Part shown: positions 17,145-26,831 of the stretch, in pieces
Layout: each line of letters opens with the position of its first letter
How positions within the stretch are numbered: the stretch's first letter is position 1
Assembly (NCBI RefSeq): GCF_000215105.1
Contig: NC_015588.1
Span: 1,302,001-1,366,000 of the forward strand
Origin: Isoptericola variabilis 225
GTDB taxonomy: Bacteria > Actinomycetota > Actinomycetes > Actinomycetales > Cellulomonadaceae
Direction: 5' to 3'
DNA length: 64,000 bases
Notes under the pieces: model-generated
What the model saw: the letters and a program-made list of their open reading frames with translations, nothing else
What the model was told of the DNA's origin: nothing
The model's database searches: none
Translations under genes and position numbers: made by a program

Positions 17145-18371
17145 ATGAGAACGACACTGCCCTGGCCCTCGCTCCTCGTCCTCGGCGCCGCGACGTTCGT
17201 CACGGTCACCGCCGAGATGCTGCCCACCGCCGTCCTGCCGCAGATGAGCGCGGGGCTCGGCGTCCCCGAGTCGCGCACCGGCCTGCTCGTCTCCGCCTGG
17301 GCGGCCGTCGTGGTCGTCGCGAGCTTCCCGCTCGTGCGGCTCGTGGCGGGCCGGGACCGGCGCGCGGTCATCGCCGCCGCCCTCGCGGTGCTGGCCGCGT
17401 CGTCCCTCGTCACGGCGCTCGCGCCGACCTACGAGTTCGCGCTCGCCGGCCGCACGGTCGGTGCGGCGGCCGTCGGCCTGCTGTGGGCCTCGGCCAACGC
17501 CCACACGGCCGACCTCGTGCCCGACGCCCAGCTCGGCCGCGCGGTCGCCGTCGTGCTCGGCGGTGCGACGCTCGGCATGGTCCTCGGCACGCCGCTCGCG
17601 AGCCTCGTCGCGCGCGCCGCCGACTGGCGCGTCGCGTTCGGGGCGCTCGCCGCGCTGGCGCTCGCCGCCGCCCTCGCGGTGCGTCTGGTCGTCGCGCCCT
17701 CGCCCCGGGTGCCCGACGGCGCCACGCGGCCCGACCGCGAAGGGCCGGCGTCCGCTCCCCGGACCGCCCCGGACGCCGGCCCGGGCCCGATGCTCGCGGT
17801 CACGGGGCTCGTCGCGGTGCTGCTCGTGGGCCACTACGGCGCGTACACGTTCGTGACGCGCCTCGTCGAGGCGCCGGCGCAGGCCCTGCCCGGCGGGGTG
17901 AGCGGCCTGCTCCTGCTGTTCGGCGTGGCCTCGGCCGTCGGCGTCGCGGCGGCCGGCCGCTTCGGCTCGCGCACGCGCGCCGCGCTCGTCGTCGCGACCG
18001 TCGCGACCGCGCTCGCCCTGGCGGCGCTGGCGGCCCTCGAGACCGCACCGGCGTTCGTCGGGGTCGCGGTGGTCGCGCTGTGGGGCGTCGCCTCGGGGGC
18101 CGTGCCGCCGCTGGCGCAGACGCTCGTGCTGCGCCTGGCCGGCCCCGCGCGGCGGGACACCGCGGGCGCGCTCATCCCGGTGCTGTTCAACGGCGGCATC
18201 GCCGTCGGCGCGGCGCTGGCCTCGGCCGCCGTCTCGGCCGCCGGCGTCGGCGTGCTGCCGCTGCCCGCGGCCGCGCTGGTCGCCGCGACGGCCGTCGGCC
18301 TCGCGTCCGGCGCGCGCGGCCGCGCTCAGCAGGCCGGCGCGACCGGGTCGCCCGTGCCGGTGCGCAGGTAG
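17145..18371 (+). CDS. MFS efflux transporter
   Basis: A 408-residue major facilitator with about twelve hydrophobic helices and a central loop near residues 185-210. The early segment TVTAEMLPTAVLPQMSAGLGV and the loop between helices 2 and 3 (VRLVAGRDRRAV) resemble the DHA1 drug and sugar-efflux (AraJ/Cml-type) group. The substrate cannot be read from sequence. The ATG at 17145 is used; an in-frame ATG at 17121 lies inside the operator and is less likely. No Shine-Dalgarno is visible. Its 3' end overlaps the convergent secreted-protein gene by 46 bp. Confidence 0.85.
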   Translation: MRTTLPWPSLLVLGAATFVTVTAEMLPTAVLPQMSAGLGVPESRTGLLVSAWAAVVVVASFPLVRLVAGRDRRAVIAAALAVLAASSLVTALAPTYEFALAGRTVGAAAVGLLWASANAHTADLVPDAQLGRAVAVVLGGATLGMVLGTPLASLVARAADWRVAFGALAALALAAALAVRLVVAPSPRVPDGATRPDREGPASAPRTAPDAGPGPMLAVTGLVAVLLVGHYGAYTFVTRLVEAPAQALPGGVSGLLLLFGVASAVGVAAAGRFGSRTRAALVVATVATALALAALAALETAPAFVGVAVVALWGVASGAVPPLAQTLVLRLAGPARRDTAGALIPVLFNGGIAVGAALASAAVSAAGVGVLPLPAAALVAATAVGLASGARGRAQQAGATGSPVPVRR

Positions 18372-19123
18372 GCGTCCGAGACGTAGTGGCCGGGCCCGAT
18401 GCGGTTCCAGAGGTTCGTCGTGCCCAGGTGCCCGCGGACCCACTGGCCCCGGACCGTGCACTCGACCACCACCTGCGTCCCCTCGCCGGCGAGACCGACG
18501 GGCGGGGACGCCGTCGTCGGCCCCGAGCGGACGGTGAGCGGGTCGCCGCCCGTGCGCACGACGCCCGTCGGGCCCGGCACCGTCCACAGGTAGGTGACGT
18601 CGACCCACGCGTTGGCGCGCAGGCCGAGGCCGTCCCAGAACGTGCCGTCCGCCAGGTCGATCCCGGCCGGGTTGGTCACCGTGCGCCCGAACTGGTCCTT
18701 GCCGCCGTGGTAGCCGTCCTGGTGGGCGGCCTCCGCCTGCGGCACGCCGCGCGGGAGCCCGGGCCAGCCCTGCCGGTCGGCGCTCCAGTAGTCGTCCCGA
18801 GTGTTCCACGGCCCGACGTCCCACACGGGCGCGTAGGCGCACCGACCGGTCGTCGGCGCGCACACCCGCACCGAGTAGGTGCCCGTGCCGTCGGCGGACA
18901 GCACGCTGCGCGACGGGAGCGCCACGAAGTGGTCCCGCTCGGTGATCGTGCGGCCGTTGGCCGTGGTCTTGCCGACGAGGCCCTCCCGGGTCGCGTAGAC
19001 CCGGTCGGAGTCGCCCTCGTGGGCCAGGGCCGGCACCACGAGGGGCCCGGCGACGAGGGCTGCGGCGCTCGCGAGAGCGCCGAGCAGCCGGCGCGCGTCC
19101 TTGCGTCGTCTCTGCGTCTGCAT
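18326..19123 (-). CDS. Secreted SH3-like domain protein
   Basis: A 265-residue exported protein with a signal peptide (basic start, then LLGALASAAALVAGPLVVPALAHE, cleavage probably after PALA). The middle holds PVWDVGPWNTRDDYW and GIDLADGTFWDGLGLRANAWVDVTYLW, a pattern seen in actinobacterial secreted proteins with a double-psi-barrel-like core. From about residue 185 an SH3-like segment appears (PLTVRSGPTTASPPVG, GQWVRGHLGTTNLWN). This suggests a cell-wall-associated protein, but no catalytic residues can be assigned. A TACGTT hexamer lies six bases before the ATG. Its stop lies inside the MFS gene. Confidence 0.75.
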   Translation of the reverse strand: MQTQRRRKDARRLLGALASAAALVAGPLVVPALAHEGDSDRVYATREGLVGKTTANGRTITERDHFVALPSRSVLSADGTGTYSVRVCAPTTGRCAYAPVWDVGPWNTRDDYWSADRQGWPGLPRGVPQAEAAHQDGYHGGKDQFGRTVTNPAGIDLADGTFWDGLGLRANAWVDVTYLWTVPGPTGVVRTGGDPLTVRSGPTTASPPVGLAGEGTQVVVECTVRGQWVRGHLGTTNLWNRIGPGHYVSDAYLRTGTGDPVAPAC

Positions 19124-19129
19124 GACGCG

Positions 19130-19135
19130 AACGTA
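19130..19135 (-). promoter_or_regulatory. -10 element of the secreted-protein gene
   Basis: On the minus strand tacgtt lies six bases before the ATG, a leaderless arrangement. A 12-bp palindrome, tcacccgggtga (19138-19149), sits just upstream of it and could be a repressor or activator site. Confidence 0.5.
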
Positions 19136-19208
19136 ATTCACCCGGGTGAGATTTTCTCGGGCAACCGTGGCGGCGGGCGCGCGGCCGCGGGCTGGGATGA
19201 TGGGCGCC

Positions 19209-20396
19209 ATGTCGTCGCAAGGACCCCGCACCGTCACGATCCTCGGCTCCACCGGCTCCATCGGCACCCAGGCGATCGACGTCGTCACCGCGCACCCGGG
19301 CCGGTTCGACGTCGAGGCGATCGCGGCCGGCGGGTCCGACGTCGCGCTGGTCGCCGAGCAGGCGGCGACGCTCGGGGTGCGGGCCGTCGCCGTCGCCGAC
19401 CCTGCCCGCGTCGACGCGCTGCGCGACGCGCTCGTCGCCCGGCTCGGGCCGGCGGCGTCGCGCGTCGAGGTGCTCGCCGGCCCGGGGGCCGCCACCGAGC
19501 TCGCCGGCCGCGGCTCCGACGTCGTGCTCAACGGGATCACCGGCTCGGTGGGCCTGCGGCCCACGCTCGCGGCGCTCGCGGCGGGCTCGACGCTCGCGCT
19601 CGCGAACAAGGAGTCGCTCGTCGTCGGCGGTCCGCTTGTCACGGCCGCCGCCCGGCCCGGCCAGATCGTGCCCGTCGACTCGGAGCACTCGGCGATCGCG
19701 CAGGCGCTGCGCGGGGGAGCGCGCGGCGAGGTGCGCCGCATCGTGCTCACGGCGTCGGGCGGCCCCTTCCGCGGCCGCACGCGTGACGAGATCAAGACCG
19801 TCACGGCCGAGGAGGCGCTCGCGCACCCCACCTGGGCCATGGGCCCCGTCGTGACCGTCAACTCGGCGTCGCTCATGAACAAGGGGCTCGAGCTCATCGA
19901 GGCGCACCTGCTGTTCGACGTCCCGGTCGACGACATCACCGTCGTCGTGCACCCGCAGTCCGTCGTGCACTCGATGGTCGAGTTCTGCGACGGCTCGACC
20001 ATCGCGCAGGCGTCCCCGCCCGACATGCGGCTGCCCATCGCGCTCGGCCTGTCGTGGCCCGACCGGCTCGACGTCGTGGCCCGGCCGTGCGACTGGTCGC
20101 AGGTGGCCACGTGGACGTTCGAGCCGCTCGACGAGGCGACCTTCCCCGCCGTCGGGCTCGCGCGCGCCGCGGCCGCGGCGTCGGGCACGCACCCTGCGGT
20201 GTACAACGCGGCCAACGAGCAGGGCGTGGCCGCCTTCCTGAAGGGGAAGGTCGGCTTCCTCGACATCGTGGGGACGGTCGAGCGCGTGCTCGCCGAGCAC
20301 GACGGCGTCGCGCCCGACGCGGTGACGCTCGAGGCCGTCGAGGGTGCGGAGGCGTGGGCGCGAGCACGGGCCGACGAGCTGCTCGCGCGGCGCTGA
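19209..20396 (+). CDS. dxr: 1-deoxy-D-xylulose-5-phosphate reductoisomerase
   Basis: DXP reductoisomerase (395 aa), the first committed enzyme of the MEP isoprenoid pathway and the fosmidomycin target. The NADPH fold shows TVTILGSTGSIGTQAIDV and LALANKESLVVGG; the active site shows PVDSEHSAIAQAL, TASGGPFRG, and HPTWAMGPVVTVNSASLMNKGLE, cited by the segments PTWAMG and SLMNKGLE. The ATG at 19209 fits the family start; ATGs at 19197 and 19200 are out of phase or less suitable. A gatgat hexamer seven bases upstream suggests a leaderless mRNA. It is grouped with rseP and ispG, as in mycobacteria. Confidence 0.96.
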   Translation: MSSQGPRTVTILGSTGSIGTQAIDVVTAHPGRFDVEAIAAGGSDVALVAEQAATLGVRAVAVADPARVDALRDALVARLGPAASRVEVLAGPGAATELAGRGSDVVLNGITGSVGLRPTLAALAAGSTLALANKESLVVGGPLVTAAARPGQIVPVDSEHSAIAQALRGGARGEVRRIVLTASGGPFRGRTRDEIKTVTAEEALAHPTWAMGPVVTVNSASLMNKGLELIEAHLLFDVPVDDITVVVHPQSVVHSMVEFCDGSTIAQASPPDMRLPIALGLSWPDRLDVVARPCDWSQVATWTFEPLDEATFPAVGLARAAAAASGTHPAVYNAANEQGVAAFLKGKVGFLDIVGTVERVLAEHDGVAPDAVTLEAVEGAEAWARARADELLARR

Positions 20397-20429
20397 GGCG
20401 TCGCGCACGGGCCTCCCAGGAATTTCGCC

Positions 20430-20435
20430 TACGCT
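20430..20435 (+). promoter_or_regulatory. rseP -10 element (leaderless arrangement)
   Basis: tacgct lies seven bases before the GTG at 20443, with no Shine-Dalgarno between. The transcript would start at or next to the start codon. Confidence 0.5.
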
Positions 20436-20442
20436 CGGGCGC

Positions 20443-21762
20443 GTGGACGCACTCTCCGTCGTCGTCGGCATCGTCGTGGTCCTCGTCGGCATCCTCGCCT
20501 CGATCGCGCTGCACGAGGTCGGGCACATGGTGCCCGCCAAGCGCTTCGGCGTGCGCGTGAGCCAGTACATGGTGGGCTTCGGGCCGACCCTGTGGTCGCG
20601 GGTCCGGGGCGAGACCGAGTACGGCATCAAGGCGATCCCGCTCGGCGGGTACGTCCGGCTCGTCGGCATGATGCCGCCCGCGCCCGCCGGCGCCCGTCCG
20701 GCGACCGGCTTCTTCGGGCAGATCGTCGCCGACGCGCGCGAGGCCTCGGTGGCCGAGGTCCTGCCCGGCGAGGAGCACCGGGCGTTCTACAACCTCTCGA
20801 CGCCCAAGAAGCTCGTCGTCATGCTCGGCGGGCCCGTGATGAACCTGCTCATCGCCGTCGTGCTCACCTTCGTCGTCCTCGTGGGCATCGGCGTGCAGAC
20901 GGTCACGACGACGGTCGGCGCCGTGAGCGAGTGCGTGCCGACCGCGGTCGGCGCGGAGGGCGAGGCCGTCTGCGGCGACGACGCGGCGCCGTCGCCGGCG
21001 CTCGCGGCGGGGCTCGAGCCCGGCGACGAGATCGTCGCGTTCGCCGGCGAGCGCGTCACGTCCTGGGAGCAGCTCGTCGGCCTCATCGAGCCCGTCGCGG
21101 GCGAGCAGGTGCCCGTCGTGGTCGATCGCGGCGGGCAGGAGGTGGCGCTCACCGTGACGGTCGCCGAGCGCGACCGGCCCGTGGTCGACGACGCGGGCGA
21201 GGTCGTCCTCGACGCCGACGGCCGGCCGGTGACCGAGCGCACCGGCTTCCTCGGCGTCACGCCGACGGCCGAGTACGTCCCCCTGCCGATGTCGCGCGTG
21301 CCCGAGGCGGTGTGGCAGCAGGTGTCCGGCACGGCGTACGTCATCGCGACGCTGCCCGTGCGCATCGGGGAGGCGGCGGTCCAGGCGTTCACCGACGAGC
21401 CCCGCTCGCAGGACTCCGTCATGTCCGTCGTCGGCGTCGGGCGCATCGCGGTCGACGTCATCGCGGCCGACGCGCCCGTCGTCGCGACGCTGCAGCTCCT
21501 GCTCGGCCTCCTCGCGGCGCTCAACGTCGCGCTGTTCGTGTTCAACCTGCTGCCGCTGCTGCCGCTCGACGGCGGGCACGTCGTCAACGCGCTCTACGAG
21601 GGCGCCAAGCGGACGGTCGCGCGCGTGCGCGGCGCGCCCGTTCCCGGGCCCGCCGACGTCGCGCGCATGATGCCCGTGGCGTACGTCGTCTTCGTGCTCC
21701 TGCTGGGCACCGGCGTCCTGCTCATCCTCGCGGACATCCTCGACCCGGTGCGGATCGTCTGA
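20443..21762 (+). CDS. rseP: Site-2 membrane protease (RseP/Rip1-like)
   Basis: Intramembrane zinc metalloprotease of family M50 (439 aa). In actinobacteria such enzymes cut anti-sigma factors inside the membrane. The zinc motif HEVGH is at residues 24-28 in the first helix, and the third ligand lies in NLLPLLPLDGGHV. A PDZ domain is visible (SPALAAGLEPGDEIVAFAGERV). Four hydrophobic helices are expected. The longer frame starting at 20344 overlaps dxr and lacks the N-terminal helix logic, so the GTG at 20443 is used. Confidence 0.94.
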   Translation: MDALSVVVGIVVVLVGILASIALHEVGHMVPAKRFGVRVSQYMVGFGPTLWSRVRGETEYGIKAIPLGGYVRLVGMMPPAPAGARPATGFFGQIVADAREASVAEVLPGEEHRAFYNLSTPKKLVVMLGGPVMNLLIAVVLTFVVLVGIGVQTVTTTVGAVSECVPTAVGAEGEAVCGDDAAPSPALAAGLEPGDEIVAFAGERVTSWEQLVGLIEPVAGEQVPVVVDRGGQEVALTVTVAERDRPVVDDAGEVVLDADGRPVTERTGFLGVTPTAEYVPLPMSRVPEAVWQQVSGTAYVIATLPVRIGEAAVQAFTDEPRSQDSVMSVVGVGRIAVDVIAADAPVVATLQLLLGLLAALNVALFVFNLLPLLPLDGGHVVNALYEGAKRTVARVRGAPVPGPADVARMMPVAYVVFVLLLGTGVLLILADILDPVRIV

Positions 21763-21881
21763 GCCCGCCGGAGCCCTGCGCGCGCACCCGGGGCCGTGCG
21801 AGGACGTGAAGGCCTCGTGACCGCGGCGGCGGAGATTGTGACGTCACGCGCCCGGCGTGCGTGTCACCCCGCGAGACGCGG

Positions 21882-21887
21882 GATACT
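21882..21887 (+). promoter_or_regulatory. ispG -10 element (leaderless arrangement)
   Basis: gatact ends six bases before the GTG at 21894, which supports that start over the upstream in-frame GTG at 21861. A 10-bp palindrome, gtgacgtcac (21838-21847), lies upstream and could bind a regulator. Confidence 0.5.
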
Positions 21888-21893
21888 GGCACC

Positions 21894-23060
<1,167 letters not shown>

Positions 23061-23079
23061 GGCGGAGCCGGGGGCCCTC

Positions 23080-23970
23080 GTGAGCTGGCGCCGGTCGGCG
23101 GTCCGCGCACCGCAGGCGCGCGCCCTCGGCGCGGGCGACGTCGCCGAGGCGCTCGCGGTGTGCGCCGTCGACCCGGTCGCCTCCGTCCTCGCCGCCGCGC
23201 GCCTGGAGGTCGCCGCACGCTCGGGCATGCTGGCCGCCGGTGGGGAGGCCTGGGGGTACCCGGCGAGCGGTCCGCTCGAGGCGGTGTGCTGGTCGGGCGC
23301 GAACCTCGTGCCCGTCGTCCCGCCGGGGGTGCCCGACGGCGAGGCCGAGGACGCCATCGCGGCGTTCGCGGGCATGGCACGCCGCCAGGGCCGCCGCTCG
23401 TCGTCGATCGTGGGCGAGCGCAGCGCGGCGCTGCGCCTGTGGGAGCACCTCGAGCCGGTGTGGCCGCCCGCGCGCGAGGTGCGCGCCGACCAGCCGTCGC
23501 TCGCGATCGACCGCGCCCCGGAGGTCGAGCCCGAGGCGCGCGTGCGGCGCGCGACGCTCGACGACCTCGACCTCGTGCTGCCGGCGTGCGTGCGCATGTT
23601 CACCGAGGAGGTCGGGTACTCCCCGATGGCCGGTGCGGGCAGCGCCTACGCGATGCGCGTGCGCTCGCTGGTCGCCGAGGGACGCTCGTTCGTCCTCATG
23701 GGCCACGACGACGGCCCCCGCGTGCTCTTCAAGGCCGAGCTCGGCGCCGTCGCCGGGCGGGTGGCGCAGGTGCAGGGCGTGTGGGTCGACCCCGAGCACC
23801 GGGGCCGGGGCCTCGCGGCCCCCGGGATGGCGGCCGTCGTGCAGGCGACGCGGCGCGACGTCGCCCCCGTCGTCTCGCTCTACGTCAACTCGTACAACGC
23901 GCCCGCGATCGCGACGTACCGGCGCGTGGGCTTCGAGCGGGTCGGCACGTTCGCCACGATCCTCTTCTAG
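23080..23970 (+). CDS. GNAT acetyltransferase with DUF4081-like N-terminus
   Basis: A 296-residue protein with two parts. The first 130 residues resemble the DUF4081 half found in actinobacterial proteins encoded next to ispG (such as mycobacterial Rv2867c). The rest is a GNAT domain with VRRATLDDLDLVLPA, the acetyl-CoA loop VDPEHRGRGLAAPGM and YVNSYNAPAIATYRRVGFERVG, cited by NAPAIATYRRVGF. The acceptor is unknown. The GTG start follows ispG by 19 bases with a purine-rich ggcgg upstream, so they are probably cotranscribed. Confidence 0.85.
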   Translation: MSWRRSAVRAPQARALGAGDVAEALAVCAVDPVASVLAAARLEVAARSGMLAAGGEAWGYPASGPLEAVCWSGANLVPVVPPGVPDGEAEDAIAAFAGMARRQGRRSSSIVGERSAALRLWEHLEPVWPPAREVRADQPSLAIDRAPEVEPEARVRRATLDDLDLVLPACVRMFTEEVGYSPMAGAGSAYAMRVRSLVAEGRSFVLMGHDDGPRVLFKAELGAVAGRVAQVQGVWVDPEHRGRGLAAPGMAAVVQATRRDVAPVVSLYVNSYNAPAIATYRRVGFERVGTFATILF

Positions 23971-24013
23971 TGTCAGAAACCTGGTGGGGCAGGGCCCACC
24001 ACCTTTCTGACAC
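23970..24013. terminator. Bidirectional terminator between acetyltransferase and fpg
   Basis: gtgtcagaaa (23970-23979) pairs with tttctgacac (24004-24013); a two-base internal loop separates this from an inner tggtggg/cccacca stem. It begins at the last base of the acetyltransferase stop and ends two bases before the fpg stop, so it serves both convergent genes. Confidence 0.8.
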
Positions 24014-24015
24014 GG

Positions 24016-24918
24016 TTACTTGAGCAGGCGGGACAGGCGCCGGTCGGCGAGGACCTGCCCGCCCGTCTGGCACGTCGGGCAGTACTGCAGCGACCGGTCG
24101 GCGAAGCTCACCTCGCGCACCGTGTCGCCGCACACCGGGCACGCCTCGCCCGTGCGCCCGTGCACGCGCATGCCGCGGCGCTTGGCGTCCTTGAGCTCGG
24201 CCGCGGGCCGGCCCGCCGACGCCGCGACGGCGTCGCGCAGCGTCGTCACCGTGGCCTCGTGCAGCGTGGCGACCTCCTCGGGCGTGAACGAGCGGGTGAG
24301 CTTGAAGGGGCTGAACCGGGCGACGTGCAGGATCTCGTCGGAGTAGGCGTTGCCGATGCCCGCGATCGCGGACTGGTCGCGCAGCAGGCCCTTGACCTGC
24401 TGGTTCTTGCGGGTGAGCAGCGCGGCCAGCGCGTCGGCCGTGAAGTCCTCCGAGAGCGGCTCGATGCCGAGCGTGCGCACCTGCTCGACCTCCTGCGGGT
24501 CGCGCACCACGTGCACGGCGAGGCGCTTGCGCGTGCCGGCCTCCGTGAGGTCGAAGCCCGAGCCGTCGTCGAACCGGACGCGCAGCGCGAGCGCCGCACC
24601 GCGCGAGGACCCGCCGAGGCGCGGCGCGACCGGCGTCGTCGGCGCCTGGTCGCGCCAGCGCAGCCACCCGCCCCGCGCGAGGTGGAAGACCAGGTGCAGC
24701 GCGTCGCCGCCGGACCCGGCAGCGGGCGTCACGGCGACGTCGAGCCACTTGCCGTGCCGGCCGGCGCCGGCGACGCGGCCGCCGACGAGCGCGGTCGCGG
24801 GCGGGTCGAACGTCTTGAGCGCGGCGATCGCCGCGACGTCGACGGCGACGACCGTGCGACCGGCCGTGCGCCCGTCGAGGAAGCGGGCCAGCGACTCGAC
24901 CTCGGGCAGCTCGGGCAT
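24016..24918 (-). CDS. Fpg/Nei family DNA glycosylase
   Basis: A 300-residue bifunctional DNA glycosylase/AP lyase that removes oxidised bases. It starts MPELPEVE, so after Met removal Pro is the nucleophile and the adjacent Glu is catalytic. The helix-two-turns-helix region contains [20 protein letters not shown], and the C-terminal zinc finger is CPVC...CPTC. The mid-region differs from classical MutM, and the family is common in actinobacteria as a second Fpg-like enzyme. The minus-strand ATG at 24918 matches the invariant N-terminus. It is divergent from proS. Confidence 0.9.
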   Translation of the reverse strand: MPELPEVESLARFLDGRTAGRTVVAVDVAAIAALKTFDPPATALVGGRVAGAGRHGKWLDVAVTPAAGSGGDALHLVFHLARGGWLRWRDQAPTTPVAPRLGGSSRGAALALRVRFDDGSGFDLTEAGTRKRLAVHVVRDPQEVEQVRTLGIEPLSEDFTADALAALLTRKNQQVKGLLRDQSAIAGIGNAYSDEILHVARFSPFKLTRSFTPEEVATLHEATVTTLRDAVAASAGRPAAELKDAKRRGMRVHGRTGEACPVCGDTVREVSFADRSLQYCPTCQTGGQVLADRRLSRLLK

Positions 24919-24969
24919 GGCCCTCATCGTGCCGCGAAAACGCGGTCCGGGCACCCCCTGCGGCGCCGA

Positions 24970-24975
24970 TAGGCT
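24970..24975 (+). promoter_or_regulatory. proS -10 element (leaderless arrangement)
   Basis: taggct lies seven bases before the proS ATG at 24983. No ribosome binding site is present between them. Confidence 0.5.
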
Positions 24976-24982
24976 GTGCCGC

Positions 24983-26809
24983 ATGTCGATCGCGTCATCC
25001 CGGTCCGGCGACCTGCTGCGCCTGTCCACCCTGTTCGTCCGCACGCTGCGCGAGGACCCGGCCGAGGCCGAGGTCGCGAGCCACAAGCTGCTCGTGCGCG
25101 CGGGCTACATCCGCCGGGCGGCCCCGGGCGTGTACACGTGGCTGCCGCTCGGGCTGCGGGTGCTGGCCAAGGTCGAGGCCGTGGTGCGCGAGGAGATGGC
25201 CGCGATCGGCGCGCAGGAGGTCCACTTCCCGGCCCTGCTGCCGCGCGAGCCCTACGAGGCCACCGGCCGCTGGACCGAGTACGGCCCGAACCTGTTCCGG
25301 CTCAAGGACCGCAAGGACGCCGACTACCTGCTCGCGCCCACGCACGAGGAGATGTTCACGCTCCTGGTCAAGGACCTGTACTCGTCGTACAAGGACCTGC
25401 CGCTCACGCTCTTCCAGATCCAGACCAAGTACCGCGACGAGGCGCGCCCGCGCGCCGGCCTCATCCGCGGGCGCGAGTTCATCATGAAGGACGCGTACTC
25501 GTTCGACGTGACGGACGAGGGCCTCGCGGCGTCGTACGAGAAGCAGCGTGGCGCGTACCAGCGCATCTTCGACCGGCTCGGGCTCGACTACGTGATCGTC
25601 TCGGCGACGTCGGGCGCCATGGGCGGCTCACGCTCCGAGGAGTTCCTCTCGCCGTCGCCGATCGGCGAGGACACGTTCGTGCGCTCGCCCGGCGGCTACG
25701 CGGCGAACGTCGAGGCCGTCGTCACGCCCGTGCCCGACCCGGTGCCGTACGACGACGCGCCCGCCGCGCACGTCGAGGACACCCCCGACACCCCGACGAT
25801 CGACACGCTCGTCGCGTGCGCCAACGAGCGGTTCCCGCGGCCCGACCGCGCGTGGACCGCGGCGGACACGCTCAAGAACGTGGTGCTCGCCGTCACGCAC
25901 CCGGACGGGCGCCGCGAGGTGCTCGTCGTCGGCGTGCCCGGCGACCGCGACGTCGACGTCAAGCGGCTCGAGGCTGCCCTCGCCCCGGCCGAGGCCGAGC
26001 CGGCCACCGAGGCCGACTTCGCCGCGCACCCCGAGCTCGTCAAGGGCTACATCGGCCCGGCCGTCCTCGGCCCGCAGGGCGAGCAGGTCGAGACGCCCGA
26101 GGGCGACAAGGTCTCGAGGATCCGCTACCTGCTCGACCCGCGCGTCGTGCCCGGCACGCGGTGGATCACGGGCGCGAACGAGCCCGGCAAGCACGTGTTC
26201 GACCTCGTCGCCGGCCGCGACTTCACCGCCGACGGCACGATCGAGGCGGCCGAGGTGCGCGCGGGCGACCCGGCGCCCGACGGCTCCGGCCCGCTCGAGC
26301 TCGCGCGCGGCATCGAGATCGGCCACATCTTCCAGCTCGGCCGCAAGTACGCCGACGCGCTGGGCCTCACCGTGCTCGACGAGAACGGCAAGCAGGCCGT
26401 CGTCACGATGGGCTCCTACGGCATCGGCGTCACGCGCATCGTCGCGGCGCTCGCCGAGGCGAACCACGACGACAAGGGCCTGGCCTGGCCCGCGCACGTC
26501 GCGCCCGCCCACGTCCACGTCGTCGCGACGGGCAAGGGCACCGACGTGTTCGACGCCGCCGAGCGGCTCTCGAGCAGGCTCGTCGCCGAGGGCGTCGAGG
26601 TCGTCTACGACGACCGGCCCAAGGTCTCGCCGGGCGTGAAGTTCGCCGACGCCGAGCTGCTCGGGGCCCCGCTGCTCGTCGTGGTCGGCCGCGGGCTCGC
26701 CGACGGCGTCGTCGAGGTGCGCCCGCGGGCCGGCGAGAGCCGGCAGGTGCCGGTCGACGAGGCGGTCGCCGCGGTCGTCGCCGACGTCGAGGCGCTCCTG
26801 GGCGCCTGA
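24983..26809 (+). CDS. proS: Proline--tRNA ligase
   Basis: Prolyl-tRNA synthetase of the bacterial type (608 aa). The class II catalytic core shows [25 protein letters not shown], the motif 2 region [19 protein letters not shown], and motif 3 [16 protein letters not shown]. Between motifs 2 and 3 sits the roughly 180-residue INS editing domain (about 230-410), which hydrolyses mischarged Ala-tRNAPro. The anticodon-binding domain begins near VHVVATGKG. The ATG at 24983 is supported by the family N-terminus and the -10 spacing. It is convergent with the lipoprotein gene. Confidence 0.96.
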   Translation: MSIASSRSGDLLRLSTLFVRTLREDPAEAEVASHKLLVRAGYIRRAAPGVYTWLPLGLRVLAKVEAVVREEMAAIGAQEVHFPALLPREPYEATGRWTEYGPNLFRLKDRKDADYLLAPTHEEMFTLLVKDLYSSYKDLPLTLFQIQTKYRDEARPRAGLIRGREFIMKDAYSFDVTDEGLAASYEKQRGAYQRIFDRLGLDYVIVSATSGAMGGSRSEEFLSPSPIGEDTFVRSPGGYAANVEAVVTPVPDPVPYDDAPAAHVEDTPDTPTIDTLVACANERFPRPDRAWTAADTLKNVVLAVTHPDGRREVLVVGVPGDRDVDVKRLEAALAPAEAEPATEADFAAHPELVKGYIGPAVLGPQGEQVETPEGDKVSRIRYLLDPRVVPGTRWITGANEPGKHVFDLVAGRDFTADGTIEAAEVRAGDPAPDGSGPLELARGIEIGHIFQLGRKYADALGLTVLDENGKQAVVTMGSYGIGVTRIVAALAEANHDDKGLAWPAHVAPAHVHVVATGKGTDVFDAAERLSSRLVAEGVEVVYDDRPKVSPGVKFADAELLGAPLLVVVGRGLADGVVEVRPRAGESRQVPVDEAVAAVVADVEALLGA

Positions 26810-26831
26810 CGCGCGGTCGGCCTGCGCCCCG

